Assembly: GCF_035222375.1 (NCBI RefSeq)
Contig: NC_085888.1
Location: forward strand, 1,178,001 to 1,242,000
Source: Podospora pseudocomata
Taxonomy: Eukaryota; Ascomycota; Sordariomycetes; Sordariales; Podosporaceae
DNA: 64,000 nucleotides
Direction of reading: 5' to 3'
The position numbers were made by a program, and so were the translations under genes. Position 1 is the first letter of the stretch. Each line of letters opens with the position of its first letter. Below are positions 1-10,716 of the stretch, in pieces. The notes beneath the pieces are model-generated. The model ran no database searches, was not told where the DNA came from, and saw only the letters and a program-made list of their open reading frames with translations.

Positions 1-2061
1 TCAATTTGCATGGTATCTGGCCATTGCCAGTCCTAAAGATTATTGTATTAATGTACCAGAACACCAATTGTTAATCGATATATTAGTTTAAGAACCTATC
101 ACATTACGCTATACCATTCAACTGCGTGAGTTGTATTTTGAATCAGTAGCAGACCTTCCATCATGAAGTCGAGGAGCTTTGGTAAAGGCATTGTCTTTGC
201 GTTCTCATCTTAGATATCTTATCTTCTACATAATTCAAGTTTCTGAGACAAGGGAAAATAAAGAAAATATATGCTAGAGGTGTTATTCTAAATTAGAGAC
301 CTTAATTATCATGCTTATCCCCCAGGATTATGTTGATCGGTGTTTGTTGTGTAAACAATCAACCCCTGGGTCAGGGGCTGGTCTTAGCAGGGATAAAAAG
401 ACCCAAGGACTGCTTATACAAATGAAAGACATCCGCCACCAATTGCATGCTGGCCATTATCATTCCCACCATGACAATTTTGTTGCAGTCTCCGCATGAC
501 TGTTTGCACTTGTGGGTGAGCTGGCCTCCATGCCCTGGTGGAATTACGCTCCTTATATCACGAGCATGAAGATGACTAGATACCTGCCACATGTTGCAGC
601 AGCAAACCTGTGCAGAAGTTTGAGTGGGTCTGAAGTGAAATCACCCCTGATATATTCCGAGAGTGTGTTATGAAAACACGAAGGTTGTCAAATCTGGAAG
701 TTGCACTGCGATAGGTAGAACAGGCTGAAGTGTACCATGCAGTTCTTGTAAGGTATGCAGCAAGGCTCTGGGGGAAAGGATAGTTTATCTTGGGCGTCTA
801 TCAGACTTGCTCCCCTGGCTTTGCTCGAAATAAATGGCTTAGTCGCTCAGCTGGATTGAGGGTCCATGTGTTGTTCACCTGAAGAAGCCCCTCGACTGAT
901 AGCCACATTGGAAGCTGCCAGACTCTGTGGTCGCGTATCATGTGTATGTCAATTCAAGACACCCCTCGCCTGATAGACGCACTTGAAGCTTTTAGACTCT
1001 GTAGTCGCGTACCGACAAGCTCTATACACCATAGCCGCGTATCACCAAGCCCTGTACACCGTAGCCGCGTATCACCAAGCCCTATCCACTCTCCCTACGT
1101 CTCACTTCTGGGGACCACAGGAATAACGCTTCGTTATAGTCCTCTACACGACCAGCGAGAAAGAGTTTCATATTCTCAACTTGCGGCTTCGAATTCTACC
1201 CCGAGACCGCCAGCTCTAGGGACCCTTCTTCGCATCTTCAGTTCCTCACAAGCTCTAACTCCATCTTCAAATCTTCCTCTTCTTCTGATTTATTCCGGGT
1301 TCGATTCTCCGAGCTTCGATCGCCAGCTCATACACTTTCTGTCTGCCTTTAAACCCCTGAGCAGATACAACTCCGAGGTCCACGTACCAATCTTTCATTC
1401 AACTTGGGCAGCTCGAAAATCAAGAACCACAACAGCCAGCTTTGATCACACCATCCTACAACTTCTGTTTCTCTTTTGAGTCTCTGAATTGATCCAAGCC
1501 AGTAGCTGAGCGTTCACTTCCTCCTGAGTTTGTTCCGAATCGAATCAGATTTCACATCTTGACCACCAGTTCTCACAGCTGCTGCTCACCTTTCGATTTC
1601 ACGGGCCGTTTTGATTCTACAAACAGATAAAGTCTCTACCCAGCCTTCAATACGATCCTGAGCTTGAATTACCCGAATCCAAGCACTCCGAAGAGCACGT
1701 TTCTCCAGCACCGGAAGCATTTCGACTCCGGTCTTGAGCAGTTGAACGACTAGGATCAAGAGAAGCCAACAGCAAGGACGATAGGAGCAAGAACTTACGA
1801 GACAATCAAACCAAAGGTCTGAAGCTAAAGAGCCCAGTCCTCCACCCATCATCGACATCAGTTGGTGTGCTATTCCAACATCGATCTCAAGCAAGAACAC
1901 CCCCCCAAAGAGATCAGCCATCAACCAGGAATCGGGTAAGCTTGAGAACCCAGCACTTCCGGGAGGGTCCCAGCCTCCGCCGCCCCAGCGGCATCATCGC
2001 CTTCGATGGGAGTCACACCTGGGACTTGCCAAAGGCAACCAGGGTGCTCTGGAGGGGCGCC
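1..2061. other. intergenic stretch, no gene supported
   Basis: Apart from the nested repeats at 888-1091 I see no supported gene. An open frame at 940-1479 (+) is low-complexity Ser/Pro-rich sequence, and one at 1586-1924 (-) has no recognisable family. The first 900 bases are AT-richer than the genic parts. Confidence 0.5.
888..1091. repeat. nested direct repeats: 74-bp duplication followed by three 30-bp units
   Basis: Around 888-940 and again around 962-1012 a similar block occurs with a spacing of 74 bp; both copies share CTCG.CTGATAG and AGACTCTGT.GTCGCGTA. Directly after it, a 30-bp unit containing GCCGCGTATCACCAAGCCCT begins at about 1002, 1032 and 1062. The copies are diverged. They lie in an open frame that gives a Ser/Pro-rich peptide without recognisable domains, so I read this as non-coding tandem duplication. 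Confidence 0.75.
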
Positions 2062-2388
2062 ATGCGCCAGAGCTGGGGACGGCTGGTTGGGTGTGGGATC
2101 GCGGCGTTGCTCCTCTTTGCCAATCTCTTCATGAGCGTTGGCTTAGCTCTCTTCCAAGCCAAGGGCAAGGGCAAGGGCAAGGAGGTGGTCAAGTCTGTGT
2201 CGCGCCGGTCGCTTCTCGAATTTGACTCGCTTGAGCATGGGAAGCCCGTGGGAAGCTCTGGTGAGGGAACTAGAGGCTTGGGTTGTCGTTCTGACACCCA
2301 GCACAGCATCTGGTCCGAGATGGGCACAACAGCGCCACAGCCGTATAGCCCATTTGGAGTTCACTACCAGGAGCCATCACGGCGCTGA
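2062..2388 (+). CDS. doubtful small membrane protein, unknown family
   Basis: From the ATG at 2062 the frame gives about 108 residues: a short N-terminus, one strongly hydrophobic segment at about residues 10-31 (GCGIAALLLFANLF core), then a Lys/Gly repeat (GKGKGKGKE) and a polar tail. The frame is open upstream to 1867 without a better ATG. Downstream, 2403-2510 in another frame encodes a Lys/Asp/Glu-rich repeat (KKDKKKDKK) ending in a stop, which could be a last exon, but I could not find a convincing intron to join them. I do not recognise the family. It could be a real single-pass protein of unresolved structure or a chance frame. Confidence 0.25.
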   Translation: MRQSWGRLVGCGIAALLLFANLFMSVGLALFQAKGKGKGKEVVKSVSRRSLLEFDSLEHGKPVGSSGEGTRGLGCRSDTQHSIWSEMGTTAPQPYSPFGVHYQEPSRR

Positions 2389-2402
2389 CCTGCCCTCGTG
2401 GG

Positions 2403-2452
2403 AAAGGGGAGAAGAAGGACAAGAAGAAGGACAAGAAGAAGGACAAGAAGGA
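2403..2452. repeat. purine-rich AAGAAGGACAAG tandem repeat
   Basis: About three copies of a 15-bp unit GACAAGAAGAAG occur here. In one frame they encode KKDKKKDKK. The repeat lies just past the doubtful membrane-protein ORF. Confidence 0.7.
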
Positions 2453-2742
2453 CGACGAGCTTGGGACAGGAGAAGCTCAGGATGAAGAAGAGGACACTGG
2501 GGCGTGGTGTCGAAACCCTCAACGCTGAGGCTAGCAGATGATTAGAATGGGACGGAAAATAACCCCCGGTGTTGAATTTGTGTTTGTTTACTTGGGATTG
2601 GATCATGAAAGGGGGTGACGTAATATAATGTAAAAGTAGCAGGCCAAAGCGCCTAGGTCGTTGATTTGTCTTGTCTTCCAATCCTGTGATTATTATGAAC
2701 GCTTGCTATATATAGGCCATCCGAGATCTTCGAGTATAACTA

Positions 2743-4383
2743 TCAGATAGCTCGCGCCATCCGAGCTCTACTCTCTCTATACCTCTTCTCCTTCCCAGCT
2801 GTCTTCCTCCTCTTTTTCCAAGATCTGTTGAGGTCACCACGATTTTCCCAGAACCATTTTTGAAAATCACTGGCAGGCTTGTCGCCTTCCGGTACACCCG
2901 ACCGAGTAGTGGATGCACCTGGCTGCTCGTTGCCTTCACAGAGAGAGTCTTCATGACCACCATCGTCCTCCATATCCTCATCATCGTCATCCCATGGCTT
3001 AAACCGACCGCCTGTTGGGTGTGCCGTATCTGGAGTAGGCGCTGCGCTGCGGATGCCCCTAATCTCGAAGTCTTGGCGTGTAAAAGGAGTCATGGGGATC
3101 TGGAGCCCATCGGCAGCTGTACCAGCATCCTCATTGTCATTGTCCCCGTCGCCACCGCCAAAGAAGCTGAAGCCCTTTGACTCAGTTCCTCCCTCGGCTG
3201 TCTCACCGTCGGTATGCTGAGAACGCTTGTACAATGCTTCCAGAGGGTGTATTGTCTTGGGCTCGCTCGGGGTAGCAGGAGGGATTTTGATAGCCAAGCT
3301 CTTGACCGAACTTGACGATTTAGGTCTAGAAAGCTCAGGGCTGAGTGTTGATGGTAAGGGTGAACTGTTGTGTTGTGGTGTTGGGCTAGGTTTTGGTTGC
3401 GCTTTGTGGTTGGGGGTTGACGCTGCTTTTGTGGGCGAAGAGGGGCTGTCAGACTCGCTGTCGCTGTCTGACTCCTCACCACTGCTACTGTCGTTGCTGC
3501 TCGACTCGCTCTTACTCTCGCTCTGCTCCACCTTCTTAGGAGCTGAGATCCTGAAAGTTGGAGGGGGCGGGGTCACGGTCACAGCCTCAACCACATTGCC
3601 GTCCTCGTCCACCCATCCCTTACCCTCGACAAACTCCAAAGGTGGTCTTGAAGGGCCGGATGACACTGTCGTCTTGAGAAAGGTCGGGAATTTCGTTGTA
3701 TTTTCGAACTCGTGAACAACTACTTCGCGAAATTTGCCCTTCTTCTTCCTCTTGGATCCGGTGTCGTCTTCAGCCGATGGTACGGCATTCGCAGGCAGGA
3801 TCGTCTTGACCAGACATTCGGCATGATCCGTGTATTTTGATCGCTCCTGTTTCTTCTTTTTGCCCTTGCTGTCCTTCTTGTCCTTCTTCGACCTCTTTTC
3901 CTTGGGCTCGTCGGCAGTGGTCCATCCCCTCTTGACCTTCCTGTCGTTGTCGAAAACAATGCCGCTGATCTCGTCATTGTCGCGCTTTCCCTTTTTGGAA
4001 TTGTCTTTTGCTGGGTGCGCGTCGTCCTTGACCCTCTTGTCCTTCTGTTCTTTGGCCATTGCCTCGTCGCCGAGAGGTTCTGGGATCCTGGAGGGCTTTG
4101 CGCGCTCGATGCGAATCTTGACGCCCCGCAGAATCGAGCCGTTGAGTTTCTTCCTGAGTTTGTCGGCGTCTTCGTTTGGCAGCTCCAGATAACCGTACCG
4201 CTTGTCGGGAAAAGTGTCGAGGGTGTGGTAGGAGATGTTGCGTGCCTTTGGAAGGAGCGCTGACGAGAGGAATACTTTCAGCAGGTCGGCGTCCAGCGGC
4301 GTAACGTGTAACCGTACATAAGGTGGCGCCTGGTCGAGGCCTGGCTGAGTTGATGGTGTTTGTGAGCCACCGATTGCTGTCAT
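2743..4383 (-). CDS. RRM-domain nucleolar-type protein (SRP40/Nop8-like)
   Basis: This is a single-exon gene of 546 residues. Residues about 22-97 form an N-terminal RNA-recognition motif (YVRLHVTPL as RNP2-like strand, RYGYLELP as RNP1-like strand, then KIRIERAKP). A long Lys-rich middle (about 110-220) and a Ser/Glu/Asp-rich low-complexity stretch (about 290-390) follow, typical of nucleolar SRP40-type proteins. The C-terminus has a short basic motif, FWENRGDLNRSWKKRRK, that I recall as conserved in fungal RRM proteins annotated as suppressor protein SRP40 or Nop8-like. A role in pre-ribosome assembly in the nucleolus is inferred from this architecture. The start ATG at 4383 is the first in frame, and the small acidic Cys protein gene is divergent from it (starts 5065). 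Confidence 0.85.
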   Translation of the reverse strand: MTAIGGSQTPSTQPGLDQAPPYVRLHVTPLDADLLKVFLSSALLPKARNISYHTLDTFPDKRYGYLELPNEDADKLRKKLNGSILRGVKIRIERAKPSRIPEPLGDEAMAKEQKDKRVKDDAHPAKDNSKKGKRDNDEISGIVFDNDRKVKRGWTTADEPKEKRSKKDKKDSKGKKKKQERSKYTDHAECLVKTILPANAVPSAEDDTGSKRKKKGKFREVVVHEFENTTKFPTFLKTTVSSGPSRPPLEFVEGKGWVDEDGNVVEAVTVTPPPPTFRISAPKKVEQSESKSESSSNDSSSGEESDSDSESDSPSSPTKAASTPNHKAQPKPSPTPQHNSSPLPSTLSPELSRPKSSSSVKSLAIKIPPATPSEPKTIHPLEALYKRSQHTDGETAEGGTESKGFSFFGGGDGDNDNEDAGTAADGLQIPMTPFTRQDFEIRGIRSAAPTPDTAHPTGGRFKPWDDDDEDMEDDGGHEDSLCEGNEQPGASTTRSGVPEGDKPASDFQKWFWENRGDLNRSWKKRRKTAGKEKRYRESRARMARAI

Positions 4384-5064
4384 GGCCGTCGGATGTCCAA
4401 AGCCCGAGTCCTGGGAGGGAGGTCGTCGAACTATGGCGGTTGGGCAAAAAAAGGACGGGAATGCGCTCGGTTTGCGAATGCGCAGAGAGCAACCTCTCTC
4501 TCAATCTTTCTCTTGCCCAAAAATAATCCAATGGATCTGCAGCTCACCGCTTTGAGAGACCCACAGCTGCCAACCAGCTGTGGTGGCTTGGCACTGGCTC
4601 ACACCAGCAATATCCTTTTTCAGACATCTCTCAGCGAGCCACAGCTTCCAAATAATACCCGTGTACCAACTGCCCTTTCCACCGGAGACAATGATGCGAG
4701 AGACCGTGATCTCCAAAAGGAGGAGGCACGAAGGTGACAATAAACGTCATGACACTCATGAAATCAAATACTAGGAAGGAGGGCAACGGGACCCAACATG
4801 TCTACTTTAAATATCCCTTTCTCTTCTCCCAAGCATACTTCCAAATTTTGGACCAGCTATTCTCAAACAACAAGATCAGTAATCCACACACACTCTTACG
4901 CTGACTTCTGGATTCGGCACCATCGCCCTCAACATCCTCACATTCTGCGTTCCTACACTCATTCCCCTACCGCCCTCACAGTCTCTTGCCCTCGGCAGAA
5001 GGAGACTGTCTCGCCCCCAACCGTCGATTACTCAAGTCTTCACCGTCACCGGCCATCAAGTACC

Positions 5065-5436
5065 ATGGATCAGTCCTCCGCTGCTGCTTGCCCCAAGAAC
5101 CCCTCGGCCTGTTCCGATGGCGACAAGGTTAAGAAGGCCGACGATGCCTCTAGCTACAGCTGCCCGTCCACTACCAATGCCCCTGTCAACACCGAATGTG
5201 ATGTCTCGTCGCCCCCAGGCGTGAATCAAGACCGGAATCTCAGTGTTGCCACCGAAGACTCTCGCCGTACCAGCACCGGCGATGTCGATGAGCCGACCAA
5301 ACCTGCTTGCGAGAAGAAGGCTGCGTGTGATGCCGAGACTGCGTGCCAGAAGGAGAGTTCGCCCGATGATAAACCCGATGATAAACCCGATGATGGGTCC
5401 GATGATGGGTCTGATGATGTGCCCCATTGCCTTTGA
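5065..5436 (+). CDS. small acidic cysteine-containing protein, unknown function
   Basis: This single exon encodes 123 residues from the ATG at 5065, which sits in a good context (TACCATGG). The same frame is open back to an ATG at 4798, but that extra N-terminus is His/Ser/Thr-rich leader-like sequence, so I prefer 5065. The protein has eight Cys spread as isolated residues (ACP, ACS, SCP, ECD, ACE, ACD, ACQ, HCL), no signal peptide and no membrane segment. It ends in a repeat of DDKP then DDGS units (12-bp DNA repeat at about 5366-5418) before PHCL. I do not recognise a family. The acidic repeat and regular Cys could bind metal, but that is only a guess. Confidence 0.6.
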   Translation: MDQSSAAACPKNPSACSDGDKVKKADDASSYSCPSTTNAPVNTECDVSSPPGVNQDRNLSVATEDSRRTSTGDVDEPTKPACEKKAACDAETACQKESSPDDKPDDKPDDGSDDGSDDVPHCL

Positions 5437-5952
5437 GGTGCAATTTGAGCATTCTGCATTGGTAATTGGACCGGTGGTTAAAGATTTTGTATCCTGAGGG
5501 GGGAATCTGTGGTGGCGTGGTACGGCTTTAGAACGCTGATGACTAGGAGTAGCACCTGTTGGAGGCATTGATGGTTATTGGCATTCTGGCCGCTAGAGTA
5601 TTGTTAAACTAGATGAGTTCCGTCGTTAAAATTCTAAGTCTCAATATCGAAGGTCCCATGCCTGTCTTTTGACTCCCTATGTTGGTGAATGCCTGTGAGT
5701 ATAGAGAACAAAATCTGTAGCCAAAAAAGTATATTTGTCATGACACACGTGATTATTTATCATACAACAACAGAAGACGAATGTTTTGTACATGCAGGAG
5801 AAGGGCGTGGAAACAATGCAAACCTCGAAAGGGAAAAAGATAGATTGACGAACCCTGTTCCGTTACCCCTTTGCGCCGCCCAGTGTAACGCCCAGTTCCG
5901 ACCTGCCAATCTCTGACCGGACGCTCTATCCAAGAGGAGTACGGCCAATGCA
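5437..5952. other. intergenic, nothing recognised
   Basis: This is the space between two convergent 3' ends (small acidic Cys protein and cytochrome c heme lyase). It presumably holds both 3' UTRs. No repeats or RNA genes were seen. Confidence 0.5.
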
Positions 5953-7124
5953 TTACGATCGCGCGTTCTTCTTTTCTTCCCTAACCTCGGACCCGGAGGC
6001 CTTCCACCAGACGTCACCGCCCCAACGCATGAGGCGCTCCACAGCTGCTGTTGGGGTTACGGCAGGCCGAACGTCCAGATAGAAGACAGGCTCGCCTGTG
6101 GGCTCTGGTGGCCCCGAGTAGAAGTCAATGACATACCTGACTTCCTTCTGCTGCCCGTTCACATTGCGCGAAACGAACCAATCATGGCGATCAAAGGGAG
6201 GCTCGGTGCTGGAAAAAGACGAAAGATGTTAGTGAACCTGCTATGACATTTCACAGACCGATCGAAGAGCGCAAAACGTACCCAAACTTGGAAGGATACA
6301 CCCGTCCCAACATCTGCAGAATAGCCGCCTTGGGCGTCATCTCCTTGGGCCTCCCCTGGAACCTGATCAGGGTAGGTTGTTCCCGTCCGCCCTCCTGAGC
6401 CTCCAAGCGCCTCAGTTCGATGTCGGCGTTGTCCTCCCCACGCTTGCTGACCTCCCAACCGCGCAGCAAGCCCTTGCCGAACCGGCGCTCCCACTCCACA
6501 ATCTCCCCCCACGCACCCTCGTTGAGAAAGTTGTGAACCGCAACCATGCTCTCGACGGCCGTCACGTCGGTGTCTGTGTAACCCTTGCGCAGCAAAGCAT
6601 TGTACATCTGCTGGGGGGAAGGGTACTCCCAGTTTCCGTCTCCAGTACCCTTGGGAATGGATGATTCGTCTCTGGATGTCGGGAGCGCATGAGTCTGGTT
6701 CGGGGCTCTCTCCTGCGAGATAGAATGGAACATGTAGTTTAGGGGATTCAATTTCGAGAGAAACGACTGTTGGTTATCGGCTGTGGGTTCAGGGGCGCTA
6801 CCGTGAGGAACCGGGCATGACGATGACGCCGCATTTGCGGAAGGGTTACTGTGCGGGACGGGGCATCCAGAAGCGGGCGGCGCAGGAGCAGGAGCGGCGG
6901 CGGGGGTTGGAGCAGCGGAGGCGAAGGCATCAACGGTCTTCTTGTTGTGCATAGGGCATCCAGGCTCAAAATGCTGTCAGATACGACTTGCGGTGCAGAA
7001 CAGGGGGAAATGTAACCCGTGAGCTACTTACAGGAGGGGCAGCATCGCCGTCGCTCTGAGGATGGTTGAGAGGCTTCGAAACCGCCGGAGCGGCAGGCGT
7101 GGCATCGGCCCAAAACCAACCCAT
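5953..7124 (-). CDS. holocytochrome c synthase (cytochrome c heme lyase)
   Basis: Three exons (7124-7032, 6973-6282, 6208-5953) with GT-AG introns keep phase and give 346 residues. The enzyme attaches heme covalently to the CXXCH motif of cytochrome c (or c1) in the mitochondrial intermembrane space. The N-terminus begins MGWFWADA and carries three heme-regulatory CP motifs (GCPMH, GCPVPH, SCPVPH). The family core follows: [60 protein letters not shown] and the C-terminal [11 protein letters not shown] with FYLDVRPA. Length matches the fungal family. N. crassa cyt-2 belongs here; a cytochrome c1-specific paralogue cannot be excluded from sequence alone. The short first exon is supported because it supplies the start and the first residues before the CPMH motif. 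Confidence 0.93.
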
Positions 7125-7413
7125 GGTAACTGGTTGTATGTGGTGCTTTATCGGAAAATCTACTGGTCAATCCAAGGTCAATGTGGACTGGCAAACCGTC
7201 GAAGATCGTGCGAGCGAGTCTTGGATTCAAGCACTGATTAGATTTCTCAGATGGAGATAAGGGAAAAAACGGCCCCAATTTTCGGCCTGGGCTGTTGAAA
7301 GAGAAAAAAGCCACCAAGAATGACGCGCATTTTACAGATCTTTCGGTCCCGCGCTGCCAAGACCCATCTCCCCACTGCCGCCGGCCCCACAGGCGATCGT
7401 CCCATCGCGCCCC

Positions 7414-7641
7414 ACGTTGCGGACAAAATACCTGGCACTGCGAAACACTGAACCAGGCCTCGAAACATAGCTAATAGGCCTTAAAAGATAGTCAACAGGC
7501 TTTAACCATAGTAAAGAGGTTGAAGATTAGTCAAGAGGTCTTAAAGGATAGTCAAGAGGCCTTGAAAATGATCAAAAAGCCTAAAGAATCGTTAAAAGGC
7601 CTATTTTTCTTTTAAAGATACCAGTTATTTTGTTTGCAACG
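7414..7641. mobile_element. MITE-like element, copy A (inverted ends, internal ~21-bp tandem array)
   Basis: The left end (from about 7415) reads CGTTGCGGACAAAATACCTG, and the reverse complement of the right end (about 7620-7641) reads CGTTGCAAACAAAATAACTG, so the termini are near-identical inverted repeats. Between them, 7455-7597 holds about seven degenerate head-to-tail units of 19-21 bp with consensus AGGCCTTAAAAGATAGTCAA. There is no coding capacity. It lies in the spacer between the heme lyase start and the 3' end of the ADCK gene. Related copies are at 10303-10506 and about 56806-56920. Target-site duplications are not clear. Confidence 0.65.
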
Positions 7642-7793
7642 TCGTCCGCTTCACCAACCACAGTGTCACGATTGCAGAAAGCATATCCGGGTCCACAGTA
7701 GAGTACAATATGTATTAGGAGTTGTGTATAAATCATGGCAGAATCGTACGATGCTGTTCCGGTGTGAAAAAGGGCATCTTTTGCTGGTTTGCC

Positions 7794-10034
7794 CTAGACA
7801 TTGGGTGACAAGAGGTCATATTTGACACATCGTTCAACCTACGGATACCGGGGCTGTTAGTACTACGTCACACTGATCAAGCAGTGGAACGAAACTCACA
7901 TCTTCAATACTGGCCTGCATAAACCTTCTTGTTTCCAGGCCCACCCATACCATCAGCATGGAGAAGTCGCCTTCCTTTACCATATCCTTCCCGCTCTGAG
8001 CACCCAACTGTCTCAAGATGGGAAGCGAGCTGCTCAGCAGGTCAACATCTGGGTTGAGGCTCCGACCAATACCCTCGAGCAGCAGTATACTAATGACGAC
8101 ATTGACAAAGTCTCCCTCTAGGCGGACATGATGCTGCCGCACCATGTTCAGGACTTCTTGCAGGATATCACCAATCTTGACGTTTCCCAGAGCCAAAGTA
8201 CGGCTCTTGACACCCAGTACCAAGTGTTGCATCTTCAGCGCAAACACCTCCTTGTCCAAAACGGCATCTGGCTGCCGACACCGCTCGCACATCAAGTGGC
8301 CAGCCTTGTAGCCATCGAATTCAGCAACGGCGCGGAACAGGTCCAGGAAGTTGCGTCGGTTCGTCTCGTTGAGCTCCGTCACTAGGCCCGTGTCGATAAA
8401 TATCAGCTGAGGCCGGAAGCCCCCTCTGTCCATCTTGCTTAGTTCTGCTACCCATTGCTCCTTGTTGTTTCGGAATGGACGCAGGCGAACCAGGACCTGC
8501 TCTGTCACGTCCCCTTCAGATTGAGGTTCATGGCTATCGTGCGTCTGGCGCAAACGTAGGCTCGGCCGCTCCGTCTCGTAGAAGCGCACCATGATGTTTC
8601 CAGGGTGCAAGTCAGCGTGGACAAAGTTGTCCAACAGCAGCATCCGCAGGAAAGCGTCGAGGCCTTCCGAGGCAATGGCTTGCTGGAAAACCCCGCCACC
8701 ATTCGCCATAAAGTCAGCCAAGGGGATGCCATGCGCAAACTCCTCGATCAGCACATTTCTGGTGCAGAATTCGGCATATGGGAAGGGGAAAGAGGCCGTC
8801 GTCCTCTCTTTGAAATTCTTGCGGAATCTGGAAAGGTTGGCAGCCTCGATGCGCAAATCTAACTGTAGCTTCATCATCTCCCCAAACTGGTCCACCTCGT
8901 CGGGAAGCGAGAGCCACTCAATGGTGGGTATTGAGTTCAAAATGGTGGCGAAAAACCACATGATGCGTAGGTCCCGCCGGACAGTTCGTTCGACTCCGGG
9001 ATGTAGGACCTTGACGGCCACATAAGACGAAGGAACCCGTTTTGGCGATGACTTGAGAACGCTTTCTACATTCTTGTAGACGTGCCGGCGGAGGTCTTCA
9101 GGAGTGTCGCCTTCATCCACATCGACAGGGACAGTAAGGCCAGGCTTTAGCTTGGCCCTGTACACTTGCGCAATTGCACCAACACCCAGAGGCTTGTCGT
9201 CGAACTCTTCAAAAATCTCCTCAAATTCGCAGCCACCGAAAGCAGCTCGAACAATTTGTTTGGTAGCATGGAAGGAATGGGCTGGCGCATCGGCGTGGAG
9301 TTTCGACATGATCGCACACAGTTCGTCGGGGAAGACATCAGACCTGGAAGCAGCCCATTGCCCAAGCTATCCAGAGCTGTCAGTGGTAGATCTCAGACTG
9401 TGGACTTCAGAAAGAATGGCAAGAGACCAGGACTCAAACCTACCTTGATGAAGGCTGGGCCTGCCCATTCCATAGCCTGCACCAGAAGTCCGTACCACCA
9501 AAGCGTACCTGTCCGTTCACTGTCACGATCGGCCCGTCGGTTGCCAATCCAGATCGCTGGCACAGTCAAAATGACTGGAACAAAGATAGTAACAAGCTGA
9601 AGGAAGCGGAAGCCGGTGCAAATTGGCTCCCATACATATAGATCGAGGAACAACACAATCTGGTGTCGCATACGCGTTAGTCCAGTGTCGCTGTCCGAGA
9701 TCTTCTTCTTGATCTCATCACGAGAGACCTCGAGCATGCGCCTTTCTCCGGTATCCCGCGGTCCTTCGTTGTCCTTCTCTGACAATTCGACAAATGCTGC
9801 GGCGGCCAAGCCGCTGGCACCAGCTGAAGCTAGCTTTGGAGAGTGAGGAGGTTGTCGCCATGAACGATGACGGTATTGCCCCAGACGTAATGGGGACTGT
9901 GTATGCGAAGCAAATGTACGGGAAGGTAGGTGCGATGATTGTATACAGCCGTGCAGAAGATTAGAAGGACAGCCGGCACATCTTGAAGCCTCTGCGCGGC
10001 GGGAAAGGCGGCCAAGGGTGAGAAGCACACTCAT
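7794..10034 (-). CDS. mitochondrial ABC1/ADCK (UbiB) family atypical kinase
   Basis: Three exons (10034-9444, 9366-7900, 7838-7794), all introns in phase 0, give 700 residues. The last intron has a perfect TACTAAC branch site and leaves a 14-residue final exon. Family marks are the KxGQ region spanning the first junction (FIK / LGQWAASRSDVFP), the Ala-rich loop GVGAIAQVYRA, the invariant Lys in VAVKVLHPG, the catalytic loop HADLHPGNIM and DTG replacing DFG (IFIDTGLV). The N-terminus is Arg/Ser-rich, a probable mitochondrial presequence, followed by a hydrophobic stretch near residue 160 that may anchor it in the inner membrane. Such proteins act in coenzyme Q or mitochondrial lipid homeostasis. 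An in-frame ATG at 10154 would add 40 residues, also presequence-like; I chose 10034 for its better context. Confidence 0.92.
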
Positions 10035-10302
10035 GTCGTCACAAAGCCGCCGAGAGAAAACAGACTGGTCTCGAGCAGGTCGCCAAGAGCATGGTAATAC
10101 CCTCTTCGTCGCAACTGAAAGGGCGCTGTTATTCCTGGCGACATGGACGCGCATAGAGGTTTCGAGGCCTTTGGCGGCTTCGAGGAGCTGGGACGGAAGA
10201 TGCAGGACCAGCTGTGACGTCGTTGACCCGCGCACCGACAGGGGACGCCAAGGATTCCCGAGGATCCCGATCCACAAGCGGGACTCCACATTTGCACCCT
10301 TA

Positions 10303-10506
10303 CCACAAAACAATTGACACAAAAGTAGGTTAACCCATATTATATTGTGAACCATACCTTGAAGAATAATGATTGGGCCTTTCTCTAAAGATAGTCAACA
10401 TGTTTTTAAGAGATATTTAAAAGGCCTATTAATCTGTTTTTGGGGCATAGTTTACATATGGTATAGGTTAACTTACTTTTGCTATGCCAATTACATTATT
10501 TTGTGG
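10303..10506. mobile_element. MITE-like element, copy B
   Basis: The left end (10303 on) reads CCACAAAAC, then CAAAAGTAGGTTAACC. The reverse complement of the right end (to about 10506) reads CCACAAAAT, then CAAAAGTAAGTTAACC, so the termini are imperfect inverted repeats of roughly 45-50 bp. The interior (10375-10440) carries GGCCTTTCTCTAAAGATAGT and AAAAGGCCTATT, matching the tandem unit of copy A. It is AT-rich and non-coding. It sits about 270 bp upstream of the ADCK start, so copies A and B bracket that gene. Confidence 0.6.
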
Positions 10507-10716
10507 GGAGGGTGATTTGTTCCAATTCCCTGTCCATTATCCAACACTTGTATTTCTTCTAGACTTCTACCAAATGCTATTTTCCCAAAGCTGCAAAATT
10601 AAATATCAACATGCTTTTCAATCAACCCAAACTCCAAAATCACCCAACCGATAGTTGCCTATCACTCTCCTCAAAGCCGAATCACAATCGAGTTGAAATG
10701 CATCTGGGGGGTATAA

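Noticed and set aside
1308-1325. tRNA B-box-like GGGTTCGATTCTCC
   Set aside because: No matching acceptor stem, A box or anticodon arm could be placed around it.
940-1479. 179-codon Ser/Pro-rich frame
   Set aside because: It is built on tandem DNA repeats, has no domain and no supporting intron or promoter signals.
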